A stretch of DNA of 59,215 nt. Source: Rhodanobacteraceae bacterium. GTDB taxonomy: Bacteria > Pseudomonadota > Gammaproteobacteria > Xanthomonadales > SZUA-5. The position numbers were made by a program, and so were the translations under genes. Under the pieces are notes generated by a model. That model saw only the letters and a program-made list of their open reading frames with translations, did no database searches and had not been told where the DNA came from. This document shows, one piece after another, positions 21,947 to 30,197 of this stretch. The stretch covers positions 1-59,215 of the forward strand of contig JADKFD010000041.1 in the NCBI GenBank assembly GCA_016717705.1, given 5' to 3'. Position 1 is the stretch's first letter, and each line of letters opens with the position of its first letter.

Positions 21947-22199
21947 GACCGCCCTCTCTTTATTTGTTGTTGGTTTGATGAACTGAAGGCTGGCTGGCAG
22001 CCCTGCCGCCGCACGCGCCATGGTTGGCGCAAATCGACAGGCAGGCCTGAGTTTATCAGCCAGCGACCGTCAACGCGGCGGCAATGCGAGCGCGAATCAC
22101 TGCCGGGGGGCGGATTTGAGGGTGTTTTGTCGGGCAGCAGGGGCGCCTTCGAGCCGGCGATACCTTGTTTTGCGCACGCCAGACGTGTTCCGGCGGTCG

Positions 22200-23129
22200 C
22201 TACCCGCCAGCAAGCAACGCGCCCACCCGCTGCGAAACCGCCGCCGTCGTGGTTGCTGCAGTCGGATCGAACCACTCGACATCGGCGCTGCCGCGCAGCC
22301 AGGTCAATTGCCGCTTGGCCAGTTGCCGCGTGGCAAAGATCGACAGCTCGCGGCAGCGCGCCAGATCGTAATCGCCAGCGAGATGCCCCCACGCCTGGCG
22401 ATAGCCCACCGCGCGCATCGACGGCAGATCGGGGTGCATGCCGGGTCGCTGCATCAGCCCGCGGACTTCGTCCAGGAAGCCGGCCGCCAGCATGGCGTCG
22501 AAACGCGCCTCGATGCGCCGATGCAGCAGCGCGCGATCCGCCGGCGCCAGCGCGATCAGCACGCCGCGACGGCGCGCTGCCGAAGTCCACGCCCGCTGCA
22601 GCACGCTGATGGGTTGGCCGGTCTGTCGATAGACCTCCAGCGCGCGCAGCAGGCGTTGGGGATCGTTGCGATGGATGCGCGCGGCGGCGGCGGCATCGAT
22701 GCTCGCGAGTTCGGCGTGCAGGGCGGTTGCACCACGCACGGCCAACTCGGCCGCCAGTTCTGCACGCAACAGCGGATTGGAACTGGGCAGTTGCGACAAT
22801 CCCTGCAACAGCGCGCGCAGATAGAGCATGGTGCCGCCGACCAGCAGCGGCACTCGGCCACGCGCTTCGATGTCGGCGATTGCCGCCTCGGCATCGGCGA
22901 CGAAATCAGCCGCCGAGTACGGCTGGTCGGGCTCGCGCACATCGATCAGCCAGTGGGGCACTCGCGCGCGCTCCGCCAGCGAAGGTTTCGCGCTGCCGAT
23001 GTCCATGCCGCGATAGACCAGCGCCGAATCGACGCTGACCAACTCGGCATCGAAGCGTTGCGCCAGATCCAGCGCGATGTCGCTCTTGCCGGCCGCGGTG
23101 GGACCGACGATGCAGATCAGGGGTGTCAC
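22200..23129 (-). CDS. miaA: tRNA dimethylallyltransferase (internal GTG start or C-terminal half of a fusion)
   Basis: MiaA adds a dimethylallyl group to A37 of tRNAs reading UNN codons. The domain begins VTPLICIVGPTAAGKSDIAL, with the P-loop GPTAAGKS, then SVDSALVYRGMDIGSAKP, the RRRGVLIAL segment and ATRQLAKRQLTWLR near the end. Its length from GTG 23129 is 309 residues, normal for the family. The same reading frame continues upstream, without a stop, into the MFS-type transporter. Translation may therefore start at this GTG, or the protein may be the C-terminal half of a 745-residue fusion. miaA-hfq order is conserved; the 253-base gap to hfq holds no gene. Confidence 0.92.
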   Translation of the reverse strand: MTPLICIVGPTAAGKSDIALDLAQRFDAELVSVDSALVYRGMDIGSAKPSLAERARVPHWLIDVREPDQPYSAADFVADAEAAIADIEARGRVPLLVGGTMLYLRALLQGLSQLPSSNPLLRAELAAELAVRGATALHAELASIDAAAAARIHRNDPQRLLRALEVYRQTGQPISVLQRAWTSAARRRGVLIALAPADRALLHRRIEARFDAMLAAGFLDEVRGLMQRPGMHPDLPSMRAVGYRQAWGHLAGDYDLARCRELSIFATRQLAKRQLTWLRGSADVEWFDPTAATTTAAVSQRVGALLAGG

Positions 23130-24434
23130 GGCGAGTGCCCCCGGGGTCCGCGCCGGGTCCGGCTCAAGGCTTTCTCGATACTCCCGACGCAACGGCAGAA
23201 AACTGAGCGCCCCGAGCACGTTCAGCACCACCGGCAGCGCCAGCGCCCAGAATCCCTGACCCGGCCACAGCGACTCCACTCCGCGATAGAGCGCCACCCC
23301 GATCAGGGGCGCGGCCAGGCCGCGCATGCCGGTCAGGGTGACATGCACGCCCATGTACAGCGCGGCCTGCTCCGGTCGCGCGAAGTCGTTGTGGCCGAGG
23401 TTCCAGCCCAGCTGTCCGCCAGCGAATCCGATGCCGAGCAACAAGGAACCGAAGACCAGCCACGGGACCTGCATGCTGGCGCAGCCGATCAGGAAGGCCA
23501 CGCTGGCGGCGACAAAGCTCCACGCGTGCACGCTGCGGAATTCGATGATGTGGACGCGATCGTAGTAGCGCGCCCACGGCACGATGGCGAACGGCAACAT
23601 CAGCAAGGGCAGCGTGCCGACCAGCAGCACCTGCTGGAAGGGCGACAGCGCGAGACGCTCGCCAAGGACGATCAACAAGGGCGCCGGCAACATCAGATTG
23701 CCGCTGCCGAACAGGAACATGCTCTGCATGTAGCGGCGGTAGATCGGATCGCTGGCGAGCACACGCTTGAACGAGGCCAGCGAGGGTTTCAGGTCCAGGT
23801 CGCCCTGCGCCTGCCGTTCGCGCGCGCGCAAGCCAGCGTGTCCGCGCAGGCGCAACCGCCGGTAGCGCCGGGCGCCGTACAGCCCGACCGCAGCGACGAC
23901 AACGAAGTAATACGGCATCGCCCCCGGCGCATGGCCGAGCAACCAGCCGAGCAGGGCGCCGCTGCCCGCCATCAGCAGCGCATTCAACGCCGATAGCCGC
24001 GAGGCCAGGCGCGCGCGCGCCGCGTCGGGGAAATTGCGCCGCCAGACCACCGCCCGCAGCGTGATCACGCCGACCCAGCCGACGCGCGCCAGCACCACCA
24101 GCACAACCGTCAGCCACAGTCCGATTGCGCCGGCCGGCATCAGCGCCAGCAGCAGCACCGACACCAGCGTCATCGCCTGCCAGCGTACCGTCCATGCAAT
24201 CTTGTCGCGCCCGAGTTGGTGCGCGGCGAACAGAAAACTGGCCAGATTGGCGTAGGCTGGGGCGCCCGCCACAAGTGCCACCGCCAGGTCCACCAGCCAG
24301 GGCGACGCCGCGCCGGTGTAAAGCGCCTTCACCAGGGCAGCCGCCACGGCGCCCTCGACCGCGCCCACGCCCACGCTGACCAGCGCCCAGTTGGCCAATT
24401 CCTTGGGGTACTGGGCGCCGCGGCGTCTAGGCAT
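22200..24434 (-). CDS. MFS-type membrane protein open in frame with MiaA
   Basis: From ATG 24434 the frame codes about 435 residues with around 11-12 hydrophobic helices (for example SVLLLALMPAGAIGLWLTVV and PLLMLPFAIVPWARYYD) and an amphipathic loop after helix 6. This is the layout of a major-facilitator-like permease. The substrate cannot be predicted. The family-like end LSFLPLRREYRESLEP is followed after 12 residues by MiaA with no stop, so the whole open frame is 745 codons. Whether this is a genuine fusion, two coupled genes with a lost stop, or an indel is open. The first ATG (24500) is less likely because residues before MPRRRGAQ are low complexity. Confidence 0.75.
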   Translation of the reverse strand: MPRRRGAQYPKELANWALVSVGVGAVEGAVAAALVKALYTGAASPWLVDLAVALVAGAPAYANLASFLFAAHQLGRDKIAWTVRWQAMTLVSVLLLALMPAGAIGLWLTVVLVVLARVGWVGVITLRAVVWRRNFPDAARARLASRLSALNALLMAGSGALLGWLLGHAPGAMPYYFVVVAAVGLYGARRYRRLRLRGHAGLRARERQAQGDLDLKPSLASFKRVLASDPIYRRYMQSMFLFGSGNLMLPAPLLIVLGERLALSPFQQVLLVGTLPLLMLPFAIVPWARYYDRVHIIEFRSVHAWSFVAASVAFLIGCASMQVPWLVFGSLLLGIGFAGGQLGWNLGHNDFARPEQAALYMGVHVTLTGMRGLAAPLIGVALYRGVESLWPGQGFWALALPVVLNVLGALSFLPLRREYRESLEPDPARTPGALAVTPLICIVGPTAAGKSDIALDLAQRFDAELVSVDSALVYRGMDIGSAKPSLAERARVPHWLIDVREPDQPYSAADFVADAEAAIADIEARGRVPLLVGGTMLYLRALLQGLSQLPSSNPLLRAELAAELAVRGATALHAELASIDAAAAARIHRNDPQRLLRALEVYRQTGQPISVLQRAWTSAARRRGVLIALAPADRALLHRRIEARFDAMLAAGFLDEVRGLMQRPGMHPDLPSMRAVGYRQAWGHLAGDYDLARCRELSIFATRQLAKRQLTWLRGSADVEWFDPTAATTTAAVSQRVGALLAGG

Positions 24435-24524
24435 TTCGCGCGCCTGCGGATGCGTGGACCGCAGCGGTCGCAGTGGTCGCGAGGCCGGACTCGCTCTCAA
24501 TGAACGAATCGTAATCCATTGATT

Positions 24525-24604
24525 CGTAGGTCACGTTGGCCGGAGGCCTAGGTGACATCGGGATACCTGTCACGTAGCCCGCAACGCGGGCAACGTGACC
24601 TACG
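24525..24604. repeat. Palindromic intergenic element
   Basis: Perfect 14-bp inverted arms (24525-24538 and 24591-24604, CGTAGGTCACGTTG) enclose an inner 6-bp hairpin (GTGACA at 24552, TGTCAC at 24567) and a CCCGCAACGCGGG hairpin. It has the form of a REP or small non-autonomous element between the MFS-type gene and the S46 peptidase gene, which ends at 24656. Confidence 0.75.
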
Positions 24605-24655
24605 TCTCGCGGTTCGATGCGCGAACATGCGCAGCCCCCGGAACGCCCGAAACGC

Positions 24656-26830
24656 CTAACGCGGCGCATCGGTGAATGCCGGTTCGATGCCCATCTCGGC
24701 GAGCAGGTGCTGCGCGCCATCCAGCGCATCCATCACCCACAGCATGTAGCGCACGTCGACGGCGATGGCGCGATTCAGGCTGGCGTTGAACAGCCATCCC
24801 GAGCTGACGCCCTCGTAGTTCATGTCGAAAGCCAGCCCGACCAGTTCGGCGCGCCCGTTCAGCACCGGCGATCCGGAGTTGCCGCCGGTGATGTCGAGAT
24901 CAGCGACGAAGTTGACCGGCACCGACTCGCCGACGGCGTACGGCCCGAATCTGCGCGCGCCGATGGCCTCCAGTTGCTTGCGCGGGGCGTCGAACGGCTC
25001 CTTGCCCGTGTGTCTGGCAACGATCCCGGTCAGATCGGTGAAGGCGTCAATCACCTCGCCGGCGCGCGGACTGTAACCGCGCACGTTGCCGAAACTGACC
25101 CGCAAGGAGGCATTGGCATCGGCATAGAACTGCTGGCCCTGCGCCGCGGCATAGGCCAGGCGCGTGGTCATCCACGCGGCGCGGTTGCGCGACTCTTCGC
25201 CCTGCCAGGACTTGCTCTGCTCCTCGATGCGCTGGAGCGCCGGATACAGCGCCCGCGCCAGCGCCAGCGCCGGATCGTCGACGGCTTCGATGGTCTTCCG
25301 ATCGGCCTTGAACCACATCGCGCGCACGCTGCCGTCGCCCACGCGGGTGCCCGCATACAGGGCATCCAATCGCGTCGACAGCTGGGCAGCGGTGGGCTCG
25401 CCATCTCCACCGGCCACCCAGCGATCCAGTTCAGGGATGCGCTGAGCGGCGGGCAAGGCAATCAGTTCGCCGAGCAGGTAGGCCAGCAGGGCACGATCGA
25501 CCTTCGGATCGTAGCGCCGATCGACTTGCGCCAGACGTGCCTCGATGCGCGCTTCGTCCCTGGGCTGGTAGCCGTATTCGCGCTCCAGCGGGGACTTCTG
25601 GCGCTCCAGCGCCAGCCGCTGGACGTCGCGGACTGCGGCGTACATCACCGAGCCACTCAACAGCTGCAGCAACTGGTCGCGGTCGCGACTGGCGCGCTGC
25701 TCGACGAGTTGCGCCCTGAGCGCCTTGGCGCCGAGCACGCCCGCTTGCTGATGATGGGCGTTGGCCCACTTCTGGATCAGCGCTTCCTCGCCTTGCTTGC
25801 GGCCGACGGCCTCGATGCGGCCGAGCCCCTCCAGGTTGCCCTGGAAGTTCTTCAGACCATTGTTCATCGACGCCAGGTAGCTGGCGTACTTGATCGCCGC
25901 ATCCGCGCTGTCCTGGCTGTGCTCTTCGACCAGGGCGAGGATCTTCTGATAGCGCGCAATCAGGCTCGGGTACTGCCAGTCGATGGCATCTGCCACCTCT
26001 TGTGCCAGTCGATGGCGGTTGCTGCGGCCCGGGTAGCCGACCACCATCGCGAAATCGCCTTCCTTCAGTCCCGCCGGCTGCAGCGTCAGGTGCGACGCCG
26101 GCCGGTACGGCACATTGGACTCGCTGTAATCCGCCGGCTTTCCGTCCGGACCAACATAAGCACGGTAGTAAGCAAAGTCGCCGGCATGCCGCGGCCAGAT
26201 CCAGTTGTCGACATCGCCGCCGAAATCACCGATGGCACTGGCCGGCGCGTACACCAGGCGCACATCGCGCAGTTGCAACTGGCGCACCAGGAAGTACTCG
26301 ACTCCGCCATGAAACGCATAGACCTCGCAGCGGTGATCGGCATCGGACTCGCACTCGCGCACCAGCGACTTCTGCACGCGGTCGATGGCATCGAAACGTG
26401 CCCGACCCGACATCTTCGCGTTCACACCAGCGCGCACCTTGGCGCTGACGTCGGCGATCGACTCGGTCACGTAGACACGCAAGCTCGGCTCGGCCCGCAG
26501 TTCCTCGCCGAGCGTCAGCGCCAGGAATCCATCCCGCAGCAGATTGCGTTCGGTGCTCGAATTGAACTGGATCGAGCCGTAGGCGCAATGGTGATTGGTG
26601 AGTATCAGACCCAGCGGCGAGACGAAGGAAGCGCTACAGAAGCCGCCCAGACTGACCACCGCATTCATCGGATAGCGCGTCAGATCAGCCAGACGCGCCG
26701 GATCGACGGCGATTCCAGCCTTGCGCATCTGTGCCTCCAGCGCCGGCAACTGGCGTGGCTGCCACATGCCTTCAGCGGCAAGCACCTGGGTGGCCAGGGC
26801 GAGCAGCAGAACGGGAGCGAAGCGGATCAT
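24656..26830 (-). CDS. S46 family dipeptidyl peptidase (DPP7/DPP11-like)
   Basis: S46 peptidases are periplasmic or surface serine exopeptidases that release dipeptides from the N-terminus of oligopeptides. The 724-residue product has a signal peptide (residues 1-18) and the split chymotrypsin fold: the catalytic histidine in LILTNHHCAYGS (about 80-81), the aspartate in FGGDVDNWIWPRHAGDF, and Ser652 in ITGGNSGSPVLN. An alpha-helical lid lies between. The residue 18 after the catalytic Ser, which is Gly in DPP7 and Arg in DPP11 (position 673), is Met670 here (AFDMNYEG), so the S1 preference is not predictable from the usual rule. The gene stands alone, with REP-like palindromes downstream. Confidence 0.93.
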   Translation of the reverse strand: MIRFAPVLLLALATQVLAAEGMWQPRQLPALEAQMRKAGIAVDPARLADLTRYPMNAVVSLGGFCSASFVSPLGLILTNHHCAYGSIQFNSSTERNLLRDGFLALTLGEELRAEPSLRVYVTESIADVSAKVRAGVNAKMSGRARFDAIDRVQKSLVRECESDADHRCEVYAFHGGVEYFLVRQLQLRDVRLVYAPASAIGDFGGDVDNWIWPRHAGDFAYYRAYVGPDGKPADYSESNVPYRPASHLTLQPAGLKEGDFAMVVGYPGRSNRHRLAQEVADAIDWQYPSLIARYQKILALVEEHSQDSADAAIKYASYLASMNNGLKNFQGNLEGLGRIEAVGRKQGEEALIQKWANAHHQQAGVLGAKALRAQLVEQRASRDRDQLLQLLSGSVMYAAVRDVQRLALERQKSPLEREYGYQPRDEARIEARLAQVDRRYDPKVDRALLAYLLGELIALPAAQRIPELDRWVAGGDGEPTAAQLSTRLDALYAGTRVGDGSVRAMWFKADRKTIEAVDDPALALARALYPALQRIEEQSKSWQGEESRNRAAWMTTRLAYAAAQGQQFYADANASLRVSFGNVRGYSPRAGEVIDAFTDLTGIVARHTGKEPFDAPRKQLEAIGARRFGPYAVGESVPVNFVADLDITGGNSGSPVLNGRAELVGLAFDMNYEGVSSGWLFNASLNRAIAVDVRYMLWVMDALDGAQHLLAEMGIEPAFTDAPR

Positions 26831-27094
26831 GCGATGGGTCCGGTGCGGCCAAGGGTCGGGTGGAGCGCGGGCGCGCGACTGTAAGGTAAGGAATGCACAG
26901 TCTCAATGTCGGAAATCGACTTCAGTCACAAAAATGACGGCAAGTGTTGCTTGACGCGAGCGCCGCAGATAGGCAGCCTACGCCGACATGTGACACACCG
27001 CGTCAATTTGTGACCAAGTTGGCATTCTCCGAGGGAGCGTGGTGGGTCTGGCATGACACCATGACACTCAGTTCTTTGCTCCGAGGTTACCGCC

Positions 27095-27532
27095 ATGAAG
27101 TTGGTTTTCCGTACGCTCGCCCTGGCGCGTTACCTGACCTTGCGCAACCAGCTGAAAGACCTGGAGAAGGCCATCAGCCACCTGTCGCTGGATCAGCGCC
27201 GCGCTCTGTATGCCCTGTCGCAGAAGGAATTCGCCAACGCCGCCGCATCGGCGGTGCCGCACTTGTATTCCAGCGAAAACCCGGAGCGCTACAGCCCCTG
27301 GGGCAATGGCACCGCCATCGCGCTGGAGCGGATCAAGTCTGACAACCTGCCGCTGAAGCTGCGCGGCATCGCGCTGTGGCTGGCCGTGGCCTACCACGAG
27401 ACCAAGGACGTGCCTTACGGCGAAATGCAGGACATGCATCGCAACGTCCTGCGCACCGTGCGCCTGCTCAAGGAATCGGTGGGAAACCTGCCGGCGGGTG
27501 ACAGCCAGTGGGCAGTGACCAAGGTGGCTTGA
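27095..27532 (+). CDS. Uncharacterised 145-residue helical protein
   Basis: I do not recognise a named family. A clear ribosome site (GAGG at 27083-27086) precedes ATG 27095, and codon use matches its neighbours. The product is soluble, lacks a signal peptide and looks all-helical: a basic N-terminus (MKLVFRTLALARYLTLRNQL), a heptad-like segment LEKAISHLSLDQRRALYALS, a Pro/Gly-rich central turn with SPWGNGTAIALERI, then a helix LRGIALWLAVAYHETKD. The region upstream (26831-27094) is long enough for its own promoter. Heptamer arrays in inverted orientation follow directly. Confidence 0.75.
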   Translation: MKLVFRTLALARYLTLRNQLKDLEKAISHLSLDQRRALYALSQKEFANAAASAVPHLYSSENPERYSPWGNGTAIALERIKSDNLPLKLRGIALWLAVAYHETKDVPYGEMQDMHRNVLRTVRLLKESVGNLPAGDSQWAVTKVA

Positions 27533-27536
27533 GAAC

Positions 27537-27631
27537 GGTTGTCGGTTGCTGGTTATTGGTTGTTGGTGAGAGCAGGTTTTCGCGGGTCTCCTGCTTTGCT
27601 GCCAACAACCAGGAACCAATAACCAGAAACC
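27537..27631. repeat. Pair of inverted heptamer arrays (GGTTNNN)
   Basis: At 27537-27571 five heptamers follow one another (GGTTGTC, GGTTGCT, GGTTATT, GGTTGTT, GGTGAGA). At 27604-27631 four lie on the other strand (GGTTTCT, GGTTATT, GGTTCCT, GGTTGTT). Together they form a long imperfect hairpin between two convergent genes and may act as a bidirectional transcription barrier. Confidence 0.75.
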
Positions 27632-27635
27632 AGCT

Positions 27636-28397
27636 TCAACCGTCCAGCTGCGCCCGCTGCTTCAGGCGGCCGGCCTCTTCCTCACCCAGATATTCCTTGA
27701 TGCCGCGGCGCACGCCGTAGATCACCGGCGTCAGCGCGATTGCCATCAGTGCCTTGTAGCAGTAGTTGACCGTGCCGATGGCCAGGAACAGCCCCATCGA
27801 CCATTGCTGCGGACCGAGCACGAAGGCGATGTAGAGCACCACGAAGCTGTCGACGAACTGCGACACCAGAGTCGATCCGGTGGCGCGCAGCCACACCTTG
27901 CTGTCGCCGGTGCGCCGACGGATCGCATGGAAGATGCGCACGTCGATCAACTGCGCCACCAGGAAGGCGGTGACCGACCCGCCGATCGACCACATGCCCT
28001 GGCCGAAGATCGCGGCGAAGGCCTTTTGCATGTCCGGTACACCCTGCCCGGCGCTCACGGTCACCCACCAGGTGGCCGGCGCCAGTGAAATCGCCAGATA
28101 GGCAAACACGAAGCCGTACAGGATCAGGCCCACCGCGAGCCAGGAGATGAAGCGCACGCCGCGCTCGCCGAAATACTCGTTGATGACGTCGGTGAGGATG
28201 AACACCACCGGCCAAAGCATCACGCCAGCCGTGAAGTTCAGCGAGCCCTGCTGGCCAAACAACTGCCAGTTCAGCGGATTCAGCCCCAGCGTGTCCTCCA
28301 TCGCGAAGATCTTGACGCCAACGAACTCGGCGATCAGCGCATTGGTGATGAAGATGCCGGTGAGGACGACGAACAGCGATTGGGTGCGGGAGAGCAT
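27636..28397 (-). CDS. yhhQ: Queuosine precursor transporter (YhhQ/QPTR family)
   Basis: The family imports preQ0 or preQ1 for queuosine modification of tRNA. The 253-residue product from ATG 28397 has about six transmembrane helices and the diagnostic segments NALIAEFVGVKIF, ILTDVINEYFGERGVRFI and VLYIAFVLGP. The 63 bases of open frame upstream of this ATG are heptamer repeat and are not coding. The length is typical of the COG1738 group. No queuosine genes lie next to it, but transporter genes of this family are often isolated. Confidence 0.88.
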   Translation of the reverse strand: MLSRTQSLFVVLTGIFITNALIAEFVGVKIFAMEDTLGLNPLNWQLFGQQGSLNFTAGVMLWPVVFILTDVINEYFGERGVRFISWLAVGLILYGFVFAYLAISLAPATWWVTVSAGQGVPDMQKAFAAIFGQGMWSIGGSVTAFLVAQLIDVRIFHAIRRRTGDSKVWLRATGSTLVSQFVDSFVVLYIAFVLGPQQWSMGLFLAIGTVNYCYKALMAIALTPVIYGVRRGIKEYLGEEEAGRLKQRAQLDG

Positions 28398-28401
28398 GCC
28401 G

Positions 28402-28449
28402 GGTTCCGGTTGTCGGTTTTCGGTTTTCGGTTGTCGGTGATCGGTCCGG
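28402..28449. repeat. Heptamer tandem array (GGTTNTC)
   Basis: GGTTCC is followed by six strict heptamers: GGTTGTC, GGTTTTC, GGTTTTC, GGTTGTC, GGTGATC, GGTCCGG. It begins 5 bases upstream of the yhhQ-like start codon, so it occupies the promoter or leader of that gene. Confidence 0.8.
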
Positions 28450-28466
28450 CAATGGGGCAACGGATC

Positions 28467-28537
28467 GTTGTAGGAGCGCGCTTGCGCGCGAAACGGATTG
28501 CGGGGAGACCCTTCGCGCGCAAGCGCGCTCCTACAAC
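28467..28537. repeat. REP-type palindrome, 26-bp perfect arms
   Basis: The arms at 28467-28492 and 28512-28537 are perfect inverted copies built on TAGGAGCGCGCTTGCGCGCG with a 19-base loop. This is the sequence style of Pseudomonas and Xanthomonas REP/BIME elements. Confidence 0.88.
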
Positions 28538-28562
28538 TTCGTTGCCATCCAACGCGAACCGT

Positions 28563-30035
28563 TCAATCCGCCGGCACCGTGCGCTCCGCCGCCCACGCAC
28601 GCAAGCGCGCGACCTTCTCCGCCATCACCACCGACAGTGGCCGCGTCTGCCTGATCTCGCCGACCAGATGCCGCTGGTCGAGTGCGCTGCTTTCGCCATG
28701 CGCGGCGTACAAGGCCGACACCACGCCCTGCTCGATTTCGGCGCCGGAGAAGCCGTTGCTGACCGCCGCCAGTTCGACCAGGTCAAAATGTTCCGGTTTC
28801 AGGCCGCGCTTGCTCAGGTGCAGGCGGAACAGATCGACACGCACATCATCGACCGGCAGATCGACGAAGAAGATCTCGTCGAAACGCCCCTTGCGCAGCA
28901 ATTCCGGCGGCAGATTGTCGATCGCATTGGCGGTGGCGACGAGGAAGATCTTGGCCTTGCGTTCAGCCATCCAGGTCAGGAAATAGCCGAGGATGCGCTG
29001 ACTGGTCCCGCCATCGCTGTCGGAGGTGGCAAAGGCCTTTTCGATCTCGTCGATCCACAGCACGCACGGCGCCATGACCTCGGCATTGCCGAGCGACTCA
29101 CGCAGATTCTTCTCGGTTTCGCCGTGGTACTTGTTGTAGATGCTGGCCATGTCCATGCGCAGCAGCGGCACCTGAAAGCCGCCGGCGACGGCTTTGGCTG
29201 CCAGGCTCTTGCCAGTGCCCTGCACGCCCAGCAGCAAGAGGCCCTTGGGCGGATCCAGCGGAACCTTGGTCGCCTCGCCCAGAAACACGCCGCGGCGCTG
29301 CTCGATCCACTTCTTCAGCCGGCGCAGACCGGCGACATCCTGGAAAGCGATCGGCTCGTACTCGAAAGACAGCACGCCGGCCTTGTTCAGCAATTCGAAC
29401 TTGGCCTTGGCGACCGCCGGCAGATCGGCATCGCTGATCATGCCGTCGGCGGCGATGATGCGTCGTGCGATGCGCCGCGCATCGGTGCCGGCCAGGCCCT
29501 TCAGATTGCGCACCACGGCTTTCAGTGCGCTGGCGTGGATCTGCACGCGCTTGCCGGCGTGCTCGCGCGAATAGGCGTTGGCCTCCTCGCGCACGATCTG
29601 GTCCAGTTCCGCCTCATTCGGCAACGACAGGTTGAAACGCACCGCCAGCGCATCGAGTTCCTTGGGCAGTTCCAGGTTGGAACCGACCAGCGCCACCGTG
29701 TGCGGCGCCACGCCCTGGCGGATCAGGATCTCGCGCAGTTGCCGCAGCGTGACCACGTATTTCAGGAAGGGCGAGTAGTCGAGCAGCAGGAACACACTCT
29801 TCTGCCGCGTGTCGCGGATGGCGTCGAGCACCTCGCCGGAACTCATCGGCTTGGCGCCGGTGTCCATGTCCAATCGGCGCAGCCCGGTGGTGATGCTCCA
29901 GGCGTACAACGGCCGCAAGCTCGAAGTCAGCGCGCGCTGGAAAGCCGCGATGACTTCGAGTTCTTCGTGGGTGTCGATCGCCAGCAGCGGCGTATCGGCG
30001 CGAATCAGGGCAGCCAGATCGTGGTGTTCGTTCAT
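28563..30035 (-). CDS. Ycf46-like AAA family ATPase
   Basis: A 490-residue protein with a degenerate N-terminal AAA-like half and a C-terminal AAA+ module. Visible are Walker A GVQGTGKS, Walker B CVLWIDEIE, the pore-like segment MASIYNKYHGETEKNLRESL, sensor 1 VATAN, and the arginine finger region PPELLRKGRFDEIFFVDLP. This is the Ycf46 layout seen in cyanobacteria and many proteobacteria, and it has no protease domain. A role as a remodelling ATPase is inferred from the family; the substrate is unknown. It stands alone between REP elements and an octamer array (30155-30178). Confidence 0.85.
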   Translation of the reverse strand: MNEHHDLAALIRADTPLLAIDTHEELEVIAAFQRALTSSLRPLYAWSITTGLRRLDMDTGAKPMSSGEVLDAIRDTRQKSVFLLLDYSPFLKYVVTLRQLREILIRQGVAPHTVALVGSNLELPKELDALAVRFNLSLPNEAELDQIVREEANAYSREHAGKRVQIHASALKAVVRNLKGLAGTDARRIARRIIAADGMISDADLPAVAKAKFELLNKAGVLSFEYEPIAFQDVAGLRRLKKWIEQRRGVFLGEATKVPLDPPKGLLLLGVQGTGKSLAAKAVAGGFQVPLLRMDMASIYNKYHGETEKNLRESLGNAEVMAPCVLWIDEIEKAFATSDSDGGTSQRILGYFLTWMAERKAKIFLVATANAIDNLPPELLRKGRFDEIFFVDLPVDDVRVDLFRLHLSKRGLKPEHFDLVELAAVSNGFSGAEIEQGVVSALYAAHGESSALDQRHLVGEIRQTRPLSVVMAEKVARLRAWAAERTVPAD

Positions 30036-30154
30036 CTCTTGATGTTAGAGCGGGACCGGGGGCGATAGGGCAGGTGGACCTGTAAAGCCTGAAAACTGAA
30101 TCTGCGAACAGGTGCACGCACACGCTCCTGCACTGCAATGCAGGCCTGGTGACG

Positions 30155-30178
30155 TTTCACCATTTCACTATTTCACCA
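30155..30178. repeat. 8-bp tandem array (TTTCACYA)
   Basis: Three consecutive octamers TTTCACCA, TTTCACTA and TTTCACCA lie just downstream of the transglycosylase gene. The array is related in style to the heptamer arrays. Confidence 0.65.
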
Positions 30179-30197
30179 CGCTCTTCCCAGCTGCACT

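Noticed and set aside
22020..23996. 658-codon plus-strand frame over miaA and the MFS-type gene
   Set aside because: Antisense shadow; no recognisable motif and the minus-strand genes are clear.
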